In this document: positions 8,558 through 16,763 of the stretch, in pieces
Position numbering within the stretch: position 1 is the first letter of the stretch
How the letters are laid out: every line of letters starts with the position of its first letter
NCBI GenBank assembly: GCA_002424045.1
Contig: DIPH01000015.1
Span: forward strand, 37,432 to 101,431
DNA: 64,000 bases
Source: Firmicutes bacterium UBA5493
GTDB taxonomy: Bacteria > Bacillota > Limnochordia > Darwinibacteriales > Darwinibacteriaceae
Direction: 5' to 3'
Position numbers and translations under genes: made by a program
Notes under the pieces: model-generated
The model's database searches: none
Seen by the model: the letters and a program-made list of their open reading frames with translations, nothing else
Told to the model about the DNA's origin: nothing

Positions 8558-9568
8558 CTACTCAAGTGAAATAATGCAATTGTCATCGGCTGCATCCCGG
8601 GCTGCCAGTACGACCTGCATCGCCTCGAAAACGTCTTTCATTGATATGGCTGGCTCTGCATTGTCCTTAATGGCGGCGAAGAAATCCCCATAGAGATCGC
8701 TCTCAACTCTATCTAGGGTTACTGAATAAGGTGGTTTCGTCTCGGTGCAAACAGTGATCGTCCCCCCTGTGGTTCCAATGTCCCCACCGGTCTTAACCTC
8801 GATTGTGCCTTTTGTGCCGGTTATGAAGTAACGGCAATCGCCATGGGTCGGATGTGCTGATGGTGCCAGCCAATCTACTTTGATGAGGCCAGTGACTCCC
8901 CCATCAGCCCGAAAAATGATTTGACCGTTATCCTCAAACTCCGGGTATTCTGGGACGGTAAAGTTACCGGCGTGGGCTGTGACTTCAAGGATTTTCCTTC
9001 CTGTTATCCAATGGAAGATATCTACATCATGGATAGCCAGATCAACTAAGATTCCGCCATAGTCCTGCCGTCTGAAAAACCAGTCAGGTCTCTCGGATTT
9101 CTTCATTTTATGGGGTCGGAAAGCTGTAAAGTTGACAATATCACCAATCTCCCCATCGTCAACGATTCGCTTCAGGGTTCTAACGGGCGGATTGTAGCGT
9201 TCGCTGAGCAGCACAGTAAACTTTGGACCAGACATTCCTGACACAACTTTCTTTAGGTCATGAAGCTCCTCCAAGTTAAGCACCGGAGGTTTATCAGCGA
9301 GAACACTTACGCCTGCACCAAGGCACTTTGCAATCACTTTGCCCCGCGTAGAAGGCTTGGCGAAACAGGCAACTACATCGGGCTGGCAAGTCTGCAACAT
9401 TTCGTCTAGATCGTCGTATTTGGGAACGCCATACTTATCACTTATTTCCTGCAGGACGTTTCTATCATCATCATACACACCAGCAAAAACTGCTTTGCCA
9501 GTCTCCTGGACGTAATCCAACAAATGGTACATGTGAAAGTGCTGAGCTCCGGCCAAAACGAGTTTCAT
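8558..9568 (-). CDS. Gfo/Idh/MocA family oxidoreductase
   Basis: NAD(P)-dependent dehydrogenase family protein of 336 residues. The N-terminal Rossmann segment (KLVLAGAQHFHMYHLLDYV) departs from the GxGxxG consensus. The family EKP motif appears as ADKPPVLN, and the catalytic region is LVDLAIHDVDIFHW (His-Asp-x-x-x-His type). It follows the regulator gene after 134 bases and precedes the PreA-like gene by nine bases. Together with the other Gfo/Idh/MocA gene at the window edge it implies two oxidation or epimerisation steps in the pathway. The substrate is not known. Confidence 0.85.
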   Translation of the reverse strand: MKLVLAGAQHFHMYHLLDYVQETGKAVFAGVYDDDRNVLQEISDKYGVPKYDDLDEMLQTCQPDVVACFAKPSTRGKVIAKCLGAGVSVLADKPPVLNLEELHDLKKVVSGMSGPKFTVLLSERYNPPVRTLKRIVDDGEIGDIVNFTAFRPHKMKKSERPDWFFRRQDYGGILVDLAIHDVDIFHWITGRKILEVTAHAGNFTVPEYPEFEDNGQIIFRADGGVTGLIKVDWLAPSAHPTHGDCRYFITGTKGTIEVKTGGDIGTTGGTITVCTETKPPYSVTLDRVESDLYGDFFAAIKDNAEPAISMKDVFEAMQVVLAARDAADDNCIISLE

Positions 9569-9702
9569 ATCTTACACCTCAACTTCTAAAGAATCTGAAT
9601 TCCTGAATAGTACGACATCCAATGTGTGTCTTTATATGGTCCTTAATTCGATACTTCTACTTATTTTCACAAAATCCTCTAAGAAGAACGGGTTTTTAAT
9701 AT

Positions 9703-11001
9703 CTATTCCCGTTGATTCTCATTCAAGTTTATTCTGTAGACACGTCGCGGCCTACCCCTGCCTACTCTACCTTCTACCCCTACTTCCTCTGCTACTCCAG
9801 CCGCCACCAGTCGCCCGAGAATCCGATTCGCTGTTCTTAGCGTAACTCTGAGCCCATCCTGAATCGTCTTGGACGTTAGATGATTGTCAGACACATCCTC
9901 TACCAAATGTGCAACCTTCGTAAGCGTAGAAATACTCAAATTGGTTTTCTGTGCTAATTCTTGCAAATACGGCGATTGAGACCTTAGGCGAAAGCTAACT
10001 GTCTTCTCATCCCTCAAACGTAAGGGCCCAATCACCTCCTGTTCAGCTTTGATGATGTAAGCATTACTATCTGCTTTGGTCTTGGCCAGACAAAGAGCAT
10101 CGCGACAGTTGGTTTCTGCTTGATGAGCTGTTAAACCCATTCCAATCCCTACATATAAAGGAACGCCAATCTCTTGCTGGATCTTCCCTACCTCAGGTAT
10201 GCTCTCGTAGAGATTAGAGTATTTCTTGAAGATTCCTTGATTAATCAAAATGACGACTTCCCGATCAGGAGTAATCATGAATGCACCATGGTGAGATTTT
10301 GCATATTCTTGTAATCTCTCGCATAATACCTGGAAAACTGTTTCCTCTAGTTGACTTTCCGTGCAAAACATCTGGATCATGAGGCGACTATCCCGGGCAA
10401 TCTCACCATCCACAAAGGTAGCAACTAACTTCAAGGTCCGCCTCATAGCAGCCGGTGTTGGCACCACGCGGCAAACTGTTACCCCTTGCTCCAACAGCTT
10501 CCTATAGACTGAGTTAATGGCTGTTATTGCCCCTTGCGTCTTTCCAGCATTGAAGAGATCGGTATGGAATTTGACATACTGTTTCAAATCAAATCGTTCT
10601 AAGCCCAAGGGATTGATGTGTAAACTGGTGTGCTCCAACCCTAACTGTTTGTAGACCTCATAGATTTCGGCTTGTTGAAGTGTATCGAAACTCATTTGCT
10701 CAGCATCAATGCCGTCATGCACTTGCAAACGAAACAAGAGAGACACCAAACCGGTATCGGCTAGCTGATAATAGAAGGATGGCGTTGTCAATCCTGCATT
10801 GAGGGCCATAGAGTAGGGCAAATATCCGGTAAACAAAAAGGCTTGCACGTGTCTGTCAAGCCCTTGTTCCACTGAATAACCGGTAAACGTCTCATTTTCG
10901 TAAGGTAAAGGCAGAGGACAAAGCAGCGGATAAAGGGCCATCAAGTCCACGGTTTGTGCCACCAGGTCCTGGGGACCAATGATTCCTATTTTGTAATCCA
11001 C
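9703..11001 (-). CDS. transcriptional regulator with degenerate GGDEF-like middle domain and C-terminal HTH
   Basis: 432 residues, no membrane segment. The N-terminal part (about 1-115) opens with YKIGIIGPQDLVAQTVDLM and resembles a ligand-sensing Rossmann-like domain. A middle stretch near residues 285-320 (VGIGMGLTAHQAETNCRDAL) looks like the degenerate GGDEF-like fold found in some regulators. The last 80 residues form a winged HTH (SKTIQDGLRVTLRTANRILG) and a basic GRVGRGRPRRVYRINL tail. It lies inside the operon, four bases after the aldolase gene, so it probably controls this cluster. I do not recognise a named family; DNA binding is inferred from the C-terminus. Confidence 0.65.
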   Translation of the reverse strand: MDYKIGIIGPQDLVAQTVDLMALYPLLCPLPLPYENETFTGYSVEQGLDRHVQAFLFTGYLPYSMALNAGLTTPSFYYQLADTGLVSLLFRLQVHDGIDAEQMSFDTLQQAEIYEVYKQLGLEHTSLHINPLGLERFDLKQYVKFHTDLFNAGKTQGAITAINSVYRKLLEQGVTVCRVVPTPAAMRRTLKLVATFVDGEIARDSRLMIQMFCTESQLEETVFQVLCERLQEYAKSHHGAFMITPDREVVILINQGIFKKYSNLYESIPEVGKIQQEIGVPLYVGIGMGLTAHQAETNCRDALCLAKTKADSNAYIIKAEQEVIGPLRLRDEKTVSFRLRSQSPYLQELAQKTNLSISTLTKVAHLVEDVSDNHLTSKTIQDGLRVTLRTANRILGRLVAAGVAEEVGVEGRVGRGRPRRVYRINLNENQRE

Positions 11002-11005
11002 ACGC

Positions 11006-11956
11006 TCACATCCTCTCTCTAGAACACAAATAATCCATTACTTCAATAATGCGGTGTTTCTCCTCTGCGGTGAGTATCGGCCCCCACGGATCACGAGTGG
11101 CAGAGGAGGGGATAATTCCTTCTACACTGAGGCAATAAAGGACTCGACCAATATATCCTTCCATGGGTTCAACAAAGGTAACCTCTGCCAGGGTATCGAC
11201 AAGCTTGGAGAGGCGAATGAAGGTGGAATAGTCTTTTTGGTGCCAGGCTCCAAACATACCCAACTGGATAGCCGTATGCACTCCCCCTAAACCCACCAAA
11301 GCAGCCGTGGCTCCCAGCATTAATGTATAACCCAACATGCGATCTTCCCCAGTCACTAAGACTTTTTGGGGAAACTCAGTCATGAGTTGTGCGATTTCTT
11401 GAAAGCGCATCACCGAATCGAGCGTTGCAACTTTTAGGCCCACAACCCCAGGTAGTTCCAAAATTCGCCGTAAGAGCTGATCGTCATAGTGAATTCCTCC
11501 GCCCGCTTCATATAAATAGAATGCTAGGATGGGCAAGCCCACCTTCGTTAGCTCCCTATGGTAACGCACGATATCATGATGGGTGCGGTCAATAAGGCGC
11601 GCAGGTGGGAAGGCCAATAGCACATCAGCCCCACAATCACGGGCATGCCTGGCCATCTCTAGGCTTAAGTCGATGACGTCATCTATAGTACCTGCTTGGC
11701 TGCCCACCCCACAAATCAGAAGCTTTTCGCCTAGCTTGCATCTCCACATCTCCGCGACTTTTTCTCGACTAGATCTATCCAACTTAAGGCCTCTACCCGT
11801 ATGAGCCCATACGGCTACCCCGGCAATTCCTTGGGGTGAGAGCCAGTCTATATAATCCTGCATTACAGGAATATCTAGATTCCCTGCTTCGTCTACTATG
11901 ACTGGAACTGCAGGAAAGAAGCCATTTTTGATTCTAGCCACCGTTAGCTCATTCAT
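11006..11956 (-). CDS. dihydrodipicolinate synthase (DapA/NAL) family protein
   Basis: 316 residues with the ATG at 11956, preceded at ten bases by GAGGTGG; the frame remains open to 12001 but without a better site. It is a TIM-barrel class I aldolase family protein with GIAGVAVWAHTGRG (the GTTGE-like region), a candidate catalytic Tyr in LPILAFYLYEAGGG and the Schiff-base Lys in VVGLKVATLDS. It is the first gene of the Region 1 cluster and is separated from the regulator gene by only four bases. Paired with the gene at 649-1704, it suggests a pathway with two pyruvate- or oxoacid-releasing or dehydrating steps. Confidence 0.85.
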   Translation of the reverse strand: MNELTVARIKNGFFPAVPVIVDEAGNLDIPVMQDYIDWLSPQGIAGVAVWAHTGRGLKLDRSSREKVAEMWRCKLGEKLLICGVGSQAGTIDDVIDLSLEMARHARDCGADVLLAFPPARLIDRTHHDIVRYHRELTKVGLPILAFYLYEAGGGIHYDDQLLRRILELPGVVGLKVATLDSVMRFQEIAQLMTEFPQKVLVTGEDRMLGYTLMLGATAALVGLGGVHTAIQLGMFGAWHQKDYSTFIRLSKLVDTLAEVTFVEPMEGYIGRVLYCLSVEGIIPSSATRDPWGPILTAEEKHRIIEVMDYLCSRERM

Positions 11957-12083
11957 AGACAGAAGCCCACCTCGCAAAGGATTTTGGAGGGAACCTAACA
12001 AACCCCTCCCGATGATTTTGACTCTGGCCCTCGACGGAAACTCCTAGGGACGTCTTGGGCCTCCTAACTACTTCGCCTCAGGA

Positions 12084-12112
12084 TCTTATCATCCTTTTTT
12101 CGACCCATTAAT
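12084..12112 (-). promoter_or_regulatory. candidate promoter of the Region 1 operon
   Basis: On the minus strand TTAATG and TAAGAT are separated by 17 bases, about 128 bases upstream of the aldolase ATG. The match to TTGACA/TATAAT is moderate. No better sigma-A-like pair was seen between the preceding terminator and the gene. Confidence 0.3.
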
Positions 12113-12120
12113 GTTAGAAA

Positions 12121-12171
12121 GATCCTGTGGTCTTAGGAACGAGCAGGCCAGCGTTTCTAAGACCGTGGATC
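12121..12171. repeat. imperfect inverted repeat upstream of Region 1 operon
   Basis: GATCCTGTGGTCTTAG (12121-12136) and CTAAGACCGTGGATC (12157-12171) are near-perfect inverted copies with a 20-base centre. It lies between the terminator at 12180-12202 and the candidate promoter, so it could be an operator or an upstream transcript structure. Confidence 0.55.
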
Positions 12172-12179
12172 GCACCGCC

Positions 12180-12202
12180 AAAAAACCGGGTACAAGACCC
12201 GG
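12180..12202 (-). terminator. intrinsic terminator after PAS-MCP gene
   Basis: On the minus strand CCGGGT-cttgt-ACCCGG is followed by six T. It lies 45 bases beyond the stop of the gene at 12248-13033. Confidence 0.9.
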
Positions 12203-12247
12203 CTCTAAACACTTACACTCTCTAATCCCGAGACTGTCAAAGACAAC

Positions 12248-13033
12248 TTACCGTCCCCTCCAGACGTCTAGAATCTTCGTAACCAACGATTCGACCTCAG
12301 CGATTCCTTCGCGCACCTGGGTGGCGGCTTCAGTGGAGCGATCCGACAGTTGACCCACCTCTTGGGCAACTACCTGAAACCCCCTGCCTAAATCCCCTAC
12401 CCGCGCCGCTTCGATGGTTGCATTAATAGAAACCATTTTCGTCTGTCTCGCAATGTAGGTGATGCCGTTTACCAAATCTCCGATCTTCTCGGGAATAGCA
12501 GCAAGATCGCTAATCATATGTTCCACCATCTGCTGTTGTTCGCGAATCCTAGCGGCGGCCTCTGCGTTTTCCTTTTCAAGGCGTTTTTCAAGACTAATAT
12601 CTTGCCCGAATCCTACAAGGCCTAGGATTTCGCTATTGTCCCCTAGAAGCGGCAGCTTTGAGGTACGAAGCCACTTCTCCGCTCCATTGTTGTCCGATAA
12701 GAGCTCTTCCCTGTCAACAATGGCTTGTCCCCTTTTTAAGACAACGGCATCGTCGCGGTAAAACTGTTCTGCAATATGCTTAGGAAAGAAATCAAAATCC
12801 GTTTTTCCCAAGACTTCCGCCTCATGTTTCACTCCACTATTCTCGAGGTCAGTACGATTGGCCAGAATTTTGCGCCCTTCCAAGTCTTTGGCGTAGATGG
12901 CTGTGGGTAGATTGTCTACAATAGTGCGAAGAAGGCGTCGTTCCGAGATCAGCTGTTCCTGCAGTTCTCTAACCATCTGTTCGGCTTCTTGCAGATTACG
13001 AAACTCCACGTCCACATTAGTCTCCATAACCAT
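12248..13033 (-). CDS. soluble PAS-domain methyl-accepting chemotaxis-type signalling protein
   Basis: 261 residues with the ATG at 13033, placed after AGAGGAGAAGG; a GTG further upstream has no ribosome binding site. There is no membrane segment. A coiled coil near the N-terminus leads into a PAS domain (about 40-155, LLRTIVDNLPTAIYAKDLEG, then GLVGFGQDI). A short MCP signalling segment follows, with the hairpin tip seen as INATIEAARVGDLGRGFQVV and AQEVGQLSDRS. The arm after the tip has only about 30 residues, so the signalling domain is much shorter than in standard chemoreceptors. Such soluble receptors can signal to CheA in the cytoplasm. No chemotaxis gene is nearby. It is a single-gene unit with its own terminator. 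Confidence 0.8.
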   Translation of the reverse strand: MVMETNVDVEFRNLQEAEQMVRELQEQLISERRLLRTIVDNLPTAIYAKDLEGRKILANRTDLENSGVKHEAEVLGKTDFDFFPKHIAEQFYRDDAVVLKRGQAIVDREELLSDNNGAEKWLRTSKLPLLGDNSEILGLVGFGQDISLEKRLEKENAEAAARIREQQQMVEHMISDLAAIPEKIGDLVNGITYIARQTKMVSINATIEAARVGDLGRGFQVVAQEVGQLSDRSTEAATQVREGIAEVESLVTKILDVWRGR

Positions 13034-13126
13034 TTCGCCAACCCCTTCTCCTCTTTTTCCCACAATACTTGATCTTCGCCCTAAATTGATAATTCCCTGT
13101 TATTTTTCATGATTTGATGGCAAAAT

Positions 13127-13255
13127 TCACACCATGACTCCTGATCCATGAAAAGCTACCACAGCGGCCAAATTAACCTTCTGAGCCCTTGTGGCGATGG
13201 CGGTACCCGACACATACATTTCTAGGCAACCTGTACTCCCACAGTTACATGGGAC
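13127..13255 (-). pseudogene. ROK-family kinase/repressor fragment
   Basis: Translating the minus strand from about 13255 gives VPCNCGSTGCLEMYVSGTAI followed by ATRAQK and a stop at 13127. CNCGxxGCLE is the zinc-binding signature found in the middle of ROK sugar kinases and repressors, and SGTAIA follows it as in the family. Nothing upstream belongs to a ROK protein: the frame begins right at the stop codon of the neighbouring XRE gene. The remnant is therefore cut on its 5' side, and it also ends early. It is a short decayed piece of about 42 codons. Confidence 0.75.
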
Positions 13256-13258
13256 GCG

Positions 13259-13477
13259 CTAATCATCGGACTCATCAGGGATGTATTCAAAGATATCCCC
13301 TGGTTGACAGCCCAGTTCCTTACACAACGCATCTAGGGTGGAGAAGCGAATTGCCTTAGCTCTGTTGTTCTTGAGAATCGAAAGGTTGGACATTGTAATA
13401 TCTATATCCTGTGCCAATTGTGTGAGACTTTTTCTGTTTTCGAGCATGACGCGATCAAGGTGCACGCGAATAGCCAT
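13259..13477 (-). CDS. YozG-like XRE family helix-turn-helix regulator
   Basis: A 72-residue single-domain Cro/C1-type DNA-binding protein. The helix-turn-helix is LTQLAQDIDITMSNLSILKN, and CKELGCQPGDIFEYIPDE at the C-terminus is characteristic of the small HTH_26 family. GGAGGAGGGGTGAT precedes the ATG. These regulators are usually encoded next to a DUF2975 membrane protein, as here. Its partner appears truncated at the 5' side, so the pair may no longer be functional, although this gene itself looks intact. Confidence 0.85.
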   Translation of the reverse strand: MAIRVHLDRVMLENRKSLTQLAQDIDITMSNLSILKNNRAKAIRFSTLDALCKELGCQPGDIFEYIPDESDD

Positions 13478-13491
13478 ATCACCCCTCCTCC

Positions 13492-13986
13492 CTAGATTGT
13501 AAAGTCACTCTCTTCCCTTATCTCAGCAGCCATTCTATAGATTTCTGCAATCACCAACACAATGATTCCCAGAAAAAGCATGAAGAAATCCGGCACAAAA
13601 GTGCTGGTCAATTCAACTCCCGGGATGTTAAACGAGTTGATCACATAACTTCTACCAACGAAATCGGCGGCCACAGAAAAAGCCCAGGCCACAACAGTGG
13701 CAAAGCCAATAAGCCGGATTCTTTTGGCGTTTTGCAGCATCAACAGCTGCTTCCGCGTAAAGGCTTGAAACAAGGCGCGCAGTTGGTAAATGATGAACAT
13801 TGATATGGGTGTCGTGATGAATCCTAAGATGGCAAGTACCACAAACAATGCGCTATTTCCTGGATTTGCATATTCCGGCGCGATCTTGAATGTCAAACCA
13901 GTGGCAAACGAAACATGAGTACTAGCATGGCCAAGAAAATCGGGGTTGAACAAGGAATTTAGAAGCGAATATAGATTTAGCGTCAA
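13492..13986 (-). pseudogene. DUF2975 membrane protein gene, probably 5'-truncated
   Basis: 164 codons are open from a TTG that overlaps the stop of the aldolase fragment. The body matches DUF2975: a membrane segment ALFVVLAILGFITTPISMFI, the loop YQLRALFQAFTRKQ, then AKRIRLIGFATVVAWAFSV and the family ending AEIYRMAAEIREESDFTI. DUF2975 proteins normally start with a membrane helix; here the first 45 residues are polar and there is no ribosome binding site before the TTG. The 5' end lies exactly where the HpcH/HpaI gene breaks off, so a deletion or insertion junction near 13985 is likely. If it is expressed, it would need translational coupling to the broken aldolase. Confidence 0.65.
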
Positions 13987-14300
13987 AAAACCGAGGCTTC
14001 ACTCACGCTACTGACCATGGGAACGATCACTCCCAATGCTCCCAAATCAAGTACCTTGCCAATTGTAGCAAAATCGTTTTGCTCCACTCTCACAATGGGC
14101 ATAGCTTTCCCAAGCAAAATCCCCCGAATAGCTGCCATAATGCGATCGTGATTCCAAGCGCCGTGCTGATGGTCGATGATTACATAATCAAAGCCCAGCA
14201 AGGACAGTTCCTCGGTGATGAGGTGGCTGCCATAATCTGAAACAATACCAATTTGCGCCTCTCCAGCCAGTAATTTGTTCTTTATCGAATTCTTTAACAA
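13983..14300 (-). pseudogene. HpcH/HpaI aldolase, 3'-truncated
   Basis: The TTG at 14300 follows AAGGGAG at a good distance and gives 105 residues. The protein shows the N-terminal half of the HpcH/HpaI (2,4-dihydroxyhept-2-ene-1,7-dioate aldolase) family: FDYVIIDHQHGAW with the catalytic His region, MPIVRVEQND, and ALGVIVPMVSSVSEA. Family members have about 250 residues. The sequence stops five residues later (SVF, stop) where the DUF2975 frame begins, so the second half of the barrel, including later metal ligands, is missing. It lies 25 bases after the amidohydrolase gene and could be cotranscribed but should be inactive. Confidence 0.8.
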
Positions 14301-14325
14301 GTGGCAGACTCCCTTCGAACTAGAA

Positions 14326-15495
14326 TTAATATGCTTCCCTCTCCCAGACAAGCTGACCTTCTATATAGGTTCGGGCAATGGACCCCTTATAACTGAATGG
14401 CTCCCCATTAAGAACGACAAAATCTGCGTCTTTCCCTACTTCCAGTGAACCTACCCTGTCCTCTATACCCAGGGCACGGGCGGGGTTTATCGTGATTGCC
14501 CTTAGCGTATCCTCAAAGGATAAACCATGTTTGTGAGCTATGGCTGCGTACTGCAGAAAATAGCGGCAGTTTAGAAAGGGGTGATCTGTCATCAGGCACA
14601 CATTGACGCCGTGCCTGGCTAGTATGGCTGGATTTTGATCGGTTATGTCTTTCGTCTCCACCTTGCTAGCAGCAGATAAGCCAGGGCCTACCATCGCTGT
14701 AACATTCTTCTTCCCCAAATACTCTGCGATCAAATGCCCATCGGTACAGTGTTCAATGGTGTACTCGATGCCGAACTCCTCACAGATCCGTATGACAGTA
14801 ACGATGTCATCATGCCTATGGGCATGAACCCGAAAGGGGATCTCCTTTTTGAGCACCATCAGACCCGATTCTAAATTGAGGTCTTTGTCAAAGGGTTTTC
14901 CTTCCTCTTCCGCCTTCTTTTTCTTATCACCGTAGATTTGCGCGTCCTTGAAGTACTCTCTGATCATAGAAGCCACTGCCATGCGAGTTGCGGGGGCCTG
15001 TTTCTGTGACTCTCCATGTGCCCGCTTGGGGTTCTCACCGGTTGCACCTTTAAGCCCTGTAGGATGCTTCACCACCATGTCATCAATGACAGTACCCTGC
15101 GTCTTGCAGGCAAACCCTAATCCCCCTATGGGATTTCCCGATCCAGGCAGAATTTGAATGGTGGTTATCCCGCCTTCTCTTGCTCCTGCAAAGCTGATTT
15201 GCCTGGGGTTTACTGCATCAAGAGCCCTGACCTCACCGGTTATGGGCCTGACGGATTCATTTCCATCATATCCAGAGCGTCCCTCCCCATCTCCCCACAT
15301 TCCCACATGGGTGTGGGCATCGATGAGGCCCGGAATGATTACCTTTCCAGTAAAGTCTAAGAACTGGTCCGCTTCTCCCACAGATTGATTCTGGCCAATC
15401 TCCCTTATTTTCCCCTGATCATCGATGATCATGACTCCGTTCTCCAAGACAGCGCCTGTACCAGGATAGATCTTTGCCCCTTTTACGACTAGCAT
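14326..15495 (-). CDS. amidohydrolase family protein (imidazolonepropionase-like)
   Basis: 389 residues of the metal-dependent amidohydrolase superfamily. It has the N-terminal beta-sandwich (GAKIYPGTGAVLENG), the metal motif IDAHTHVGMW near residue 60, later His residues in HAHRHDDIVTVIRI and EYTIEHCTDGHL, the Asp in LMTDHPFLNCRYF, and the C-terminal GSLEVGKDADFVVLNGEP. It overlaps the end of its upstream paralogue by seven bases. Enzymes of this subgroup hydrolyse cyclic amides or dipeptides. The divergent peptide-type importer next door makes a peptidase-like role plausible, but this is inference. Confidence 0.85.
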   Translation of the reverse strand: MLVVKGAKIYPGTGAVLENGVMIIDDQGKIREIGQNQSVGEADQFLDFTGKVIIPGLIDAHTHVGMWGDGEGRSGYDGNESVRPITGEVRALDAVNPRQISFAGAREGGITTIQILPGSGNPIGGLGFACKTQGTVIDDMVVKHPTGLKGATGENPKRAHGESQKQAPATRMAVASMIREYFKDAQIYGDKKKKAEEEGKPFDKDLNLESGLMVLKKEIPFRVHAHRHDDIVTVIRICEEFGIEYTIEHCTDGHLIAEYLGKKNVTAMVGPGLSAASKVETKDITDQNPAILARHGVNVCLMTDHPFLNCRYFLQYAAIAHKHGLSFEDTLRAITINPARALGIEDRVGSLEVGKDADFVVLNGEPFSYKGSIARTYIEGQLVWEREAY

Positions 15496-16655
15496 TGATA
15501 CATACCCCTTTCATAAACAATTTCCCCGTCGATAATTGTCATGTCCACAAAGGTCGTATACTCCATAGGATTCCCAGACCAAAGGACCAAATCTGCATCC
15601 TTGCCAGGTTCAATCGATCCCACGCACTCGTCTACCCCGAGATGCTGGGCCGATGCTAAGGTAATGGCCTTTAAGGCACTGTCATCGGGAAGTCCCCATT
15701 GGGTTGCGATACTAGCGGTCAGGATCAAGTTTCTTCCGCCCACGACAGGGTGATCTGTAATAAAGCAGAAAGGAATGTCCTCGCGGTGGAAGACAACGGG
15801 AGTTCTGAAATCTCTATCTTTGTTTTCCACCTTAGAACCGTAGTGCATCGAGGGCCCTACCCCACAATGGATGTTCTCGCGCTTCATGAGATCTTTCACC
15901 AGATGACCATCTGTGACATGATCTAAAATGCACTTCACGCCAAACTCTTTACAAATGCGGATAACCGTAACGATATCATCATGCCTATGGACATGGACTA
16001 TAAGAGGGATTTCTCCCTTGATGACAGGTAAGAGGGCCTCGCTGTCTTTGTCTCGCGTTTTCCCTTTTTCATCCCTTGGATGATTTAGCTTATCTAGATA
16101 GTCTGTGGCCTTCTGAAGAGCGCCCCTTAAAAGTGCGGCATTACCCATTCTGGTAGCAGGAGACTTCCTCTGGCCCCCATAATTCCCCTTGGGATTCTCT
16201 CCTAGAGCAGCCCTCATTCCGATGGGGTCTTTCAGGACCGCCTCATCTACAATAGCGCCCTTGCACTTTAGGGCGAGGCCTGTTCCCCCTAAAATGTTCC
16301 CACTTCCCGGCAAGATGCCTACCGTGGTAATCCCTGATCTTCGAAAAATCTCAAAAGCCTGATCCTGCATATTAATGCCGTCCCTCACACTTAAGCTCGG
16401 TGTTAAGGGGTTGGTACCTTCGTTAGTATCTGTACCCTCTCTACCGACACCGCTTTCTGAAAGGCCCACATGGGTATGGGCATCGATGAGCCCAGGTGTT
16501 ACAACCCTTCCTTTTCCATCAATGACCTTTATACAAGGGGATAGATCCGCATCCCTTCCGCAGGCCCTAATTTTGCCATCCTCAAGTAAGACATTGCCTT
16601 TTTCAATGGTTCCGCCGGTCATGGTCATAATCTTGACATCCCTTATACCTAGCAT
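15489..16655 (-). CDS. amidohydrolase family protein (paralogue of downstream gene)
   Basis: 388 residues from the ATG at 16655, chosen because GGAGGAGG lies just upstream; an open frame reaches 16691 without such a site. It has the same layout as the following gene: IDAHTHVGLSESG, VHVHRHDDIVTVIRICKEFG, CILDHVTDGHLV, FITDHPVVGG and SIEPGKDADLVLWSGNP. Long stretches are alike in both proteins, so they come from a tandem duplication and may form a heteromer or act on related substrates. Both catalytic metal-ligand sets appear complete. It is divergent from the binding-protein gene at 16871, with a shared control region of about 215 bases. Confidence 0.85.
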   Translation of the reverse strand: MLGIRDVKIMTMTGGTIEKGNVLLEDGKIRACGRDADLSPCIKVIDGKGRVVTPGLIDAHTHVGLSESGVGREGTDTNEGTNPLTPSLSVRDGINMQDQAFEIFRRSGITTVGILPGSGNILGGTGLALKCKGAIVDEAVLKDPIGMRAALGENPKGNYGGQRKSPATRMGNAALLRGALQKATDYLDKLNHPRDEKGKTRDKDSEALLPVIKGEIPLIVHVHRHDDIVTVIRICKEFGVKCILDHVTDGHLVKDLMKRENIHCGVGPSMHYGSKVENKDRDFRTPVVFHREDIPFCFITDHPVVGGRNLILTASIATQWGLPDDSALKAITLASAQHLGVDECVGSIEPGKDADLVLWSGNPMEYTTFVDMTIIDGEIVYERGMYQC

Positions 16656-16763
16656 AAGCCCTCCTCCAATCCACAAAGCAATCTTATGCAACTAGGTTTT
16701 CAACAAACGAGGAGAGAACCCTTCAGTTTTCCAATAATTGCGCAGGGTTCCTATGATTATGTT

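Noticed and set aside
13127..14300. Insertion sequence as the cause of the gene debris
   Set aside because: No transposase fragment, terminal inverted repeat or target duplication could be seen around the XRE/DUF2975 segment.
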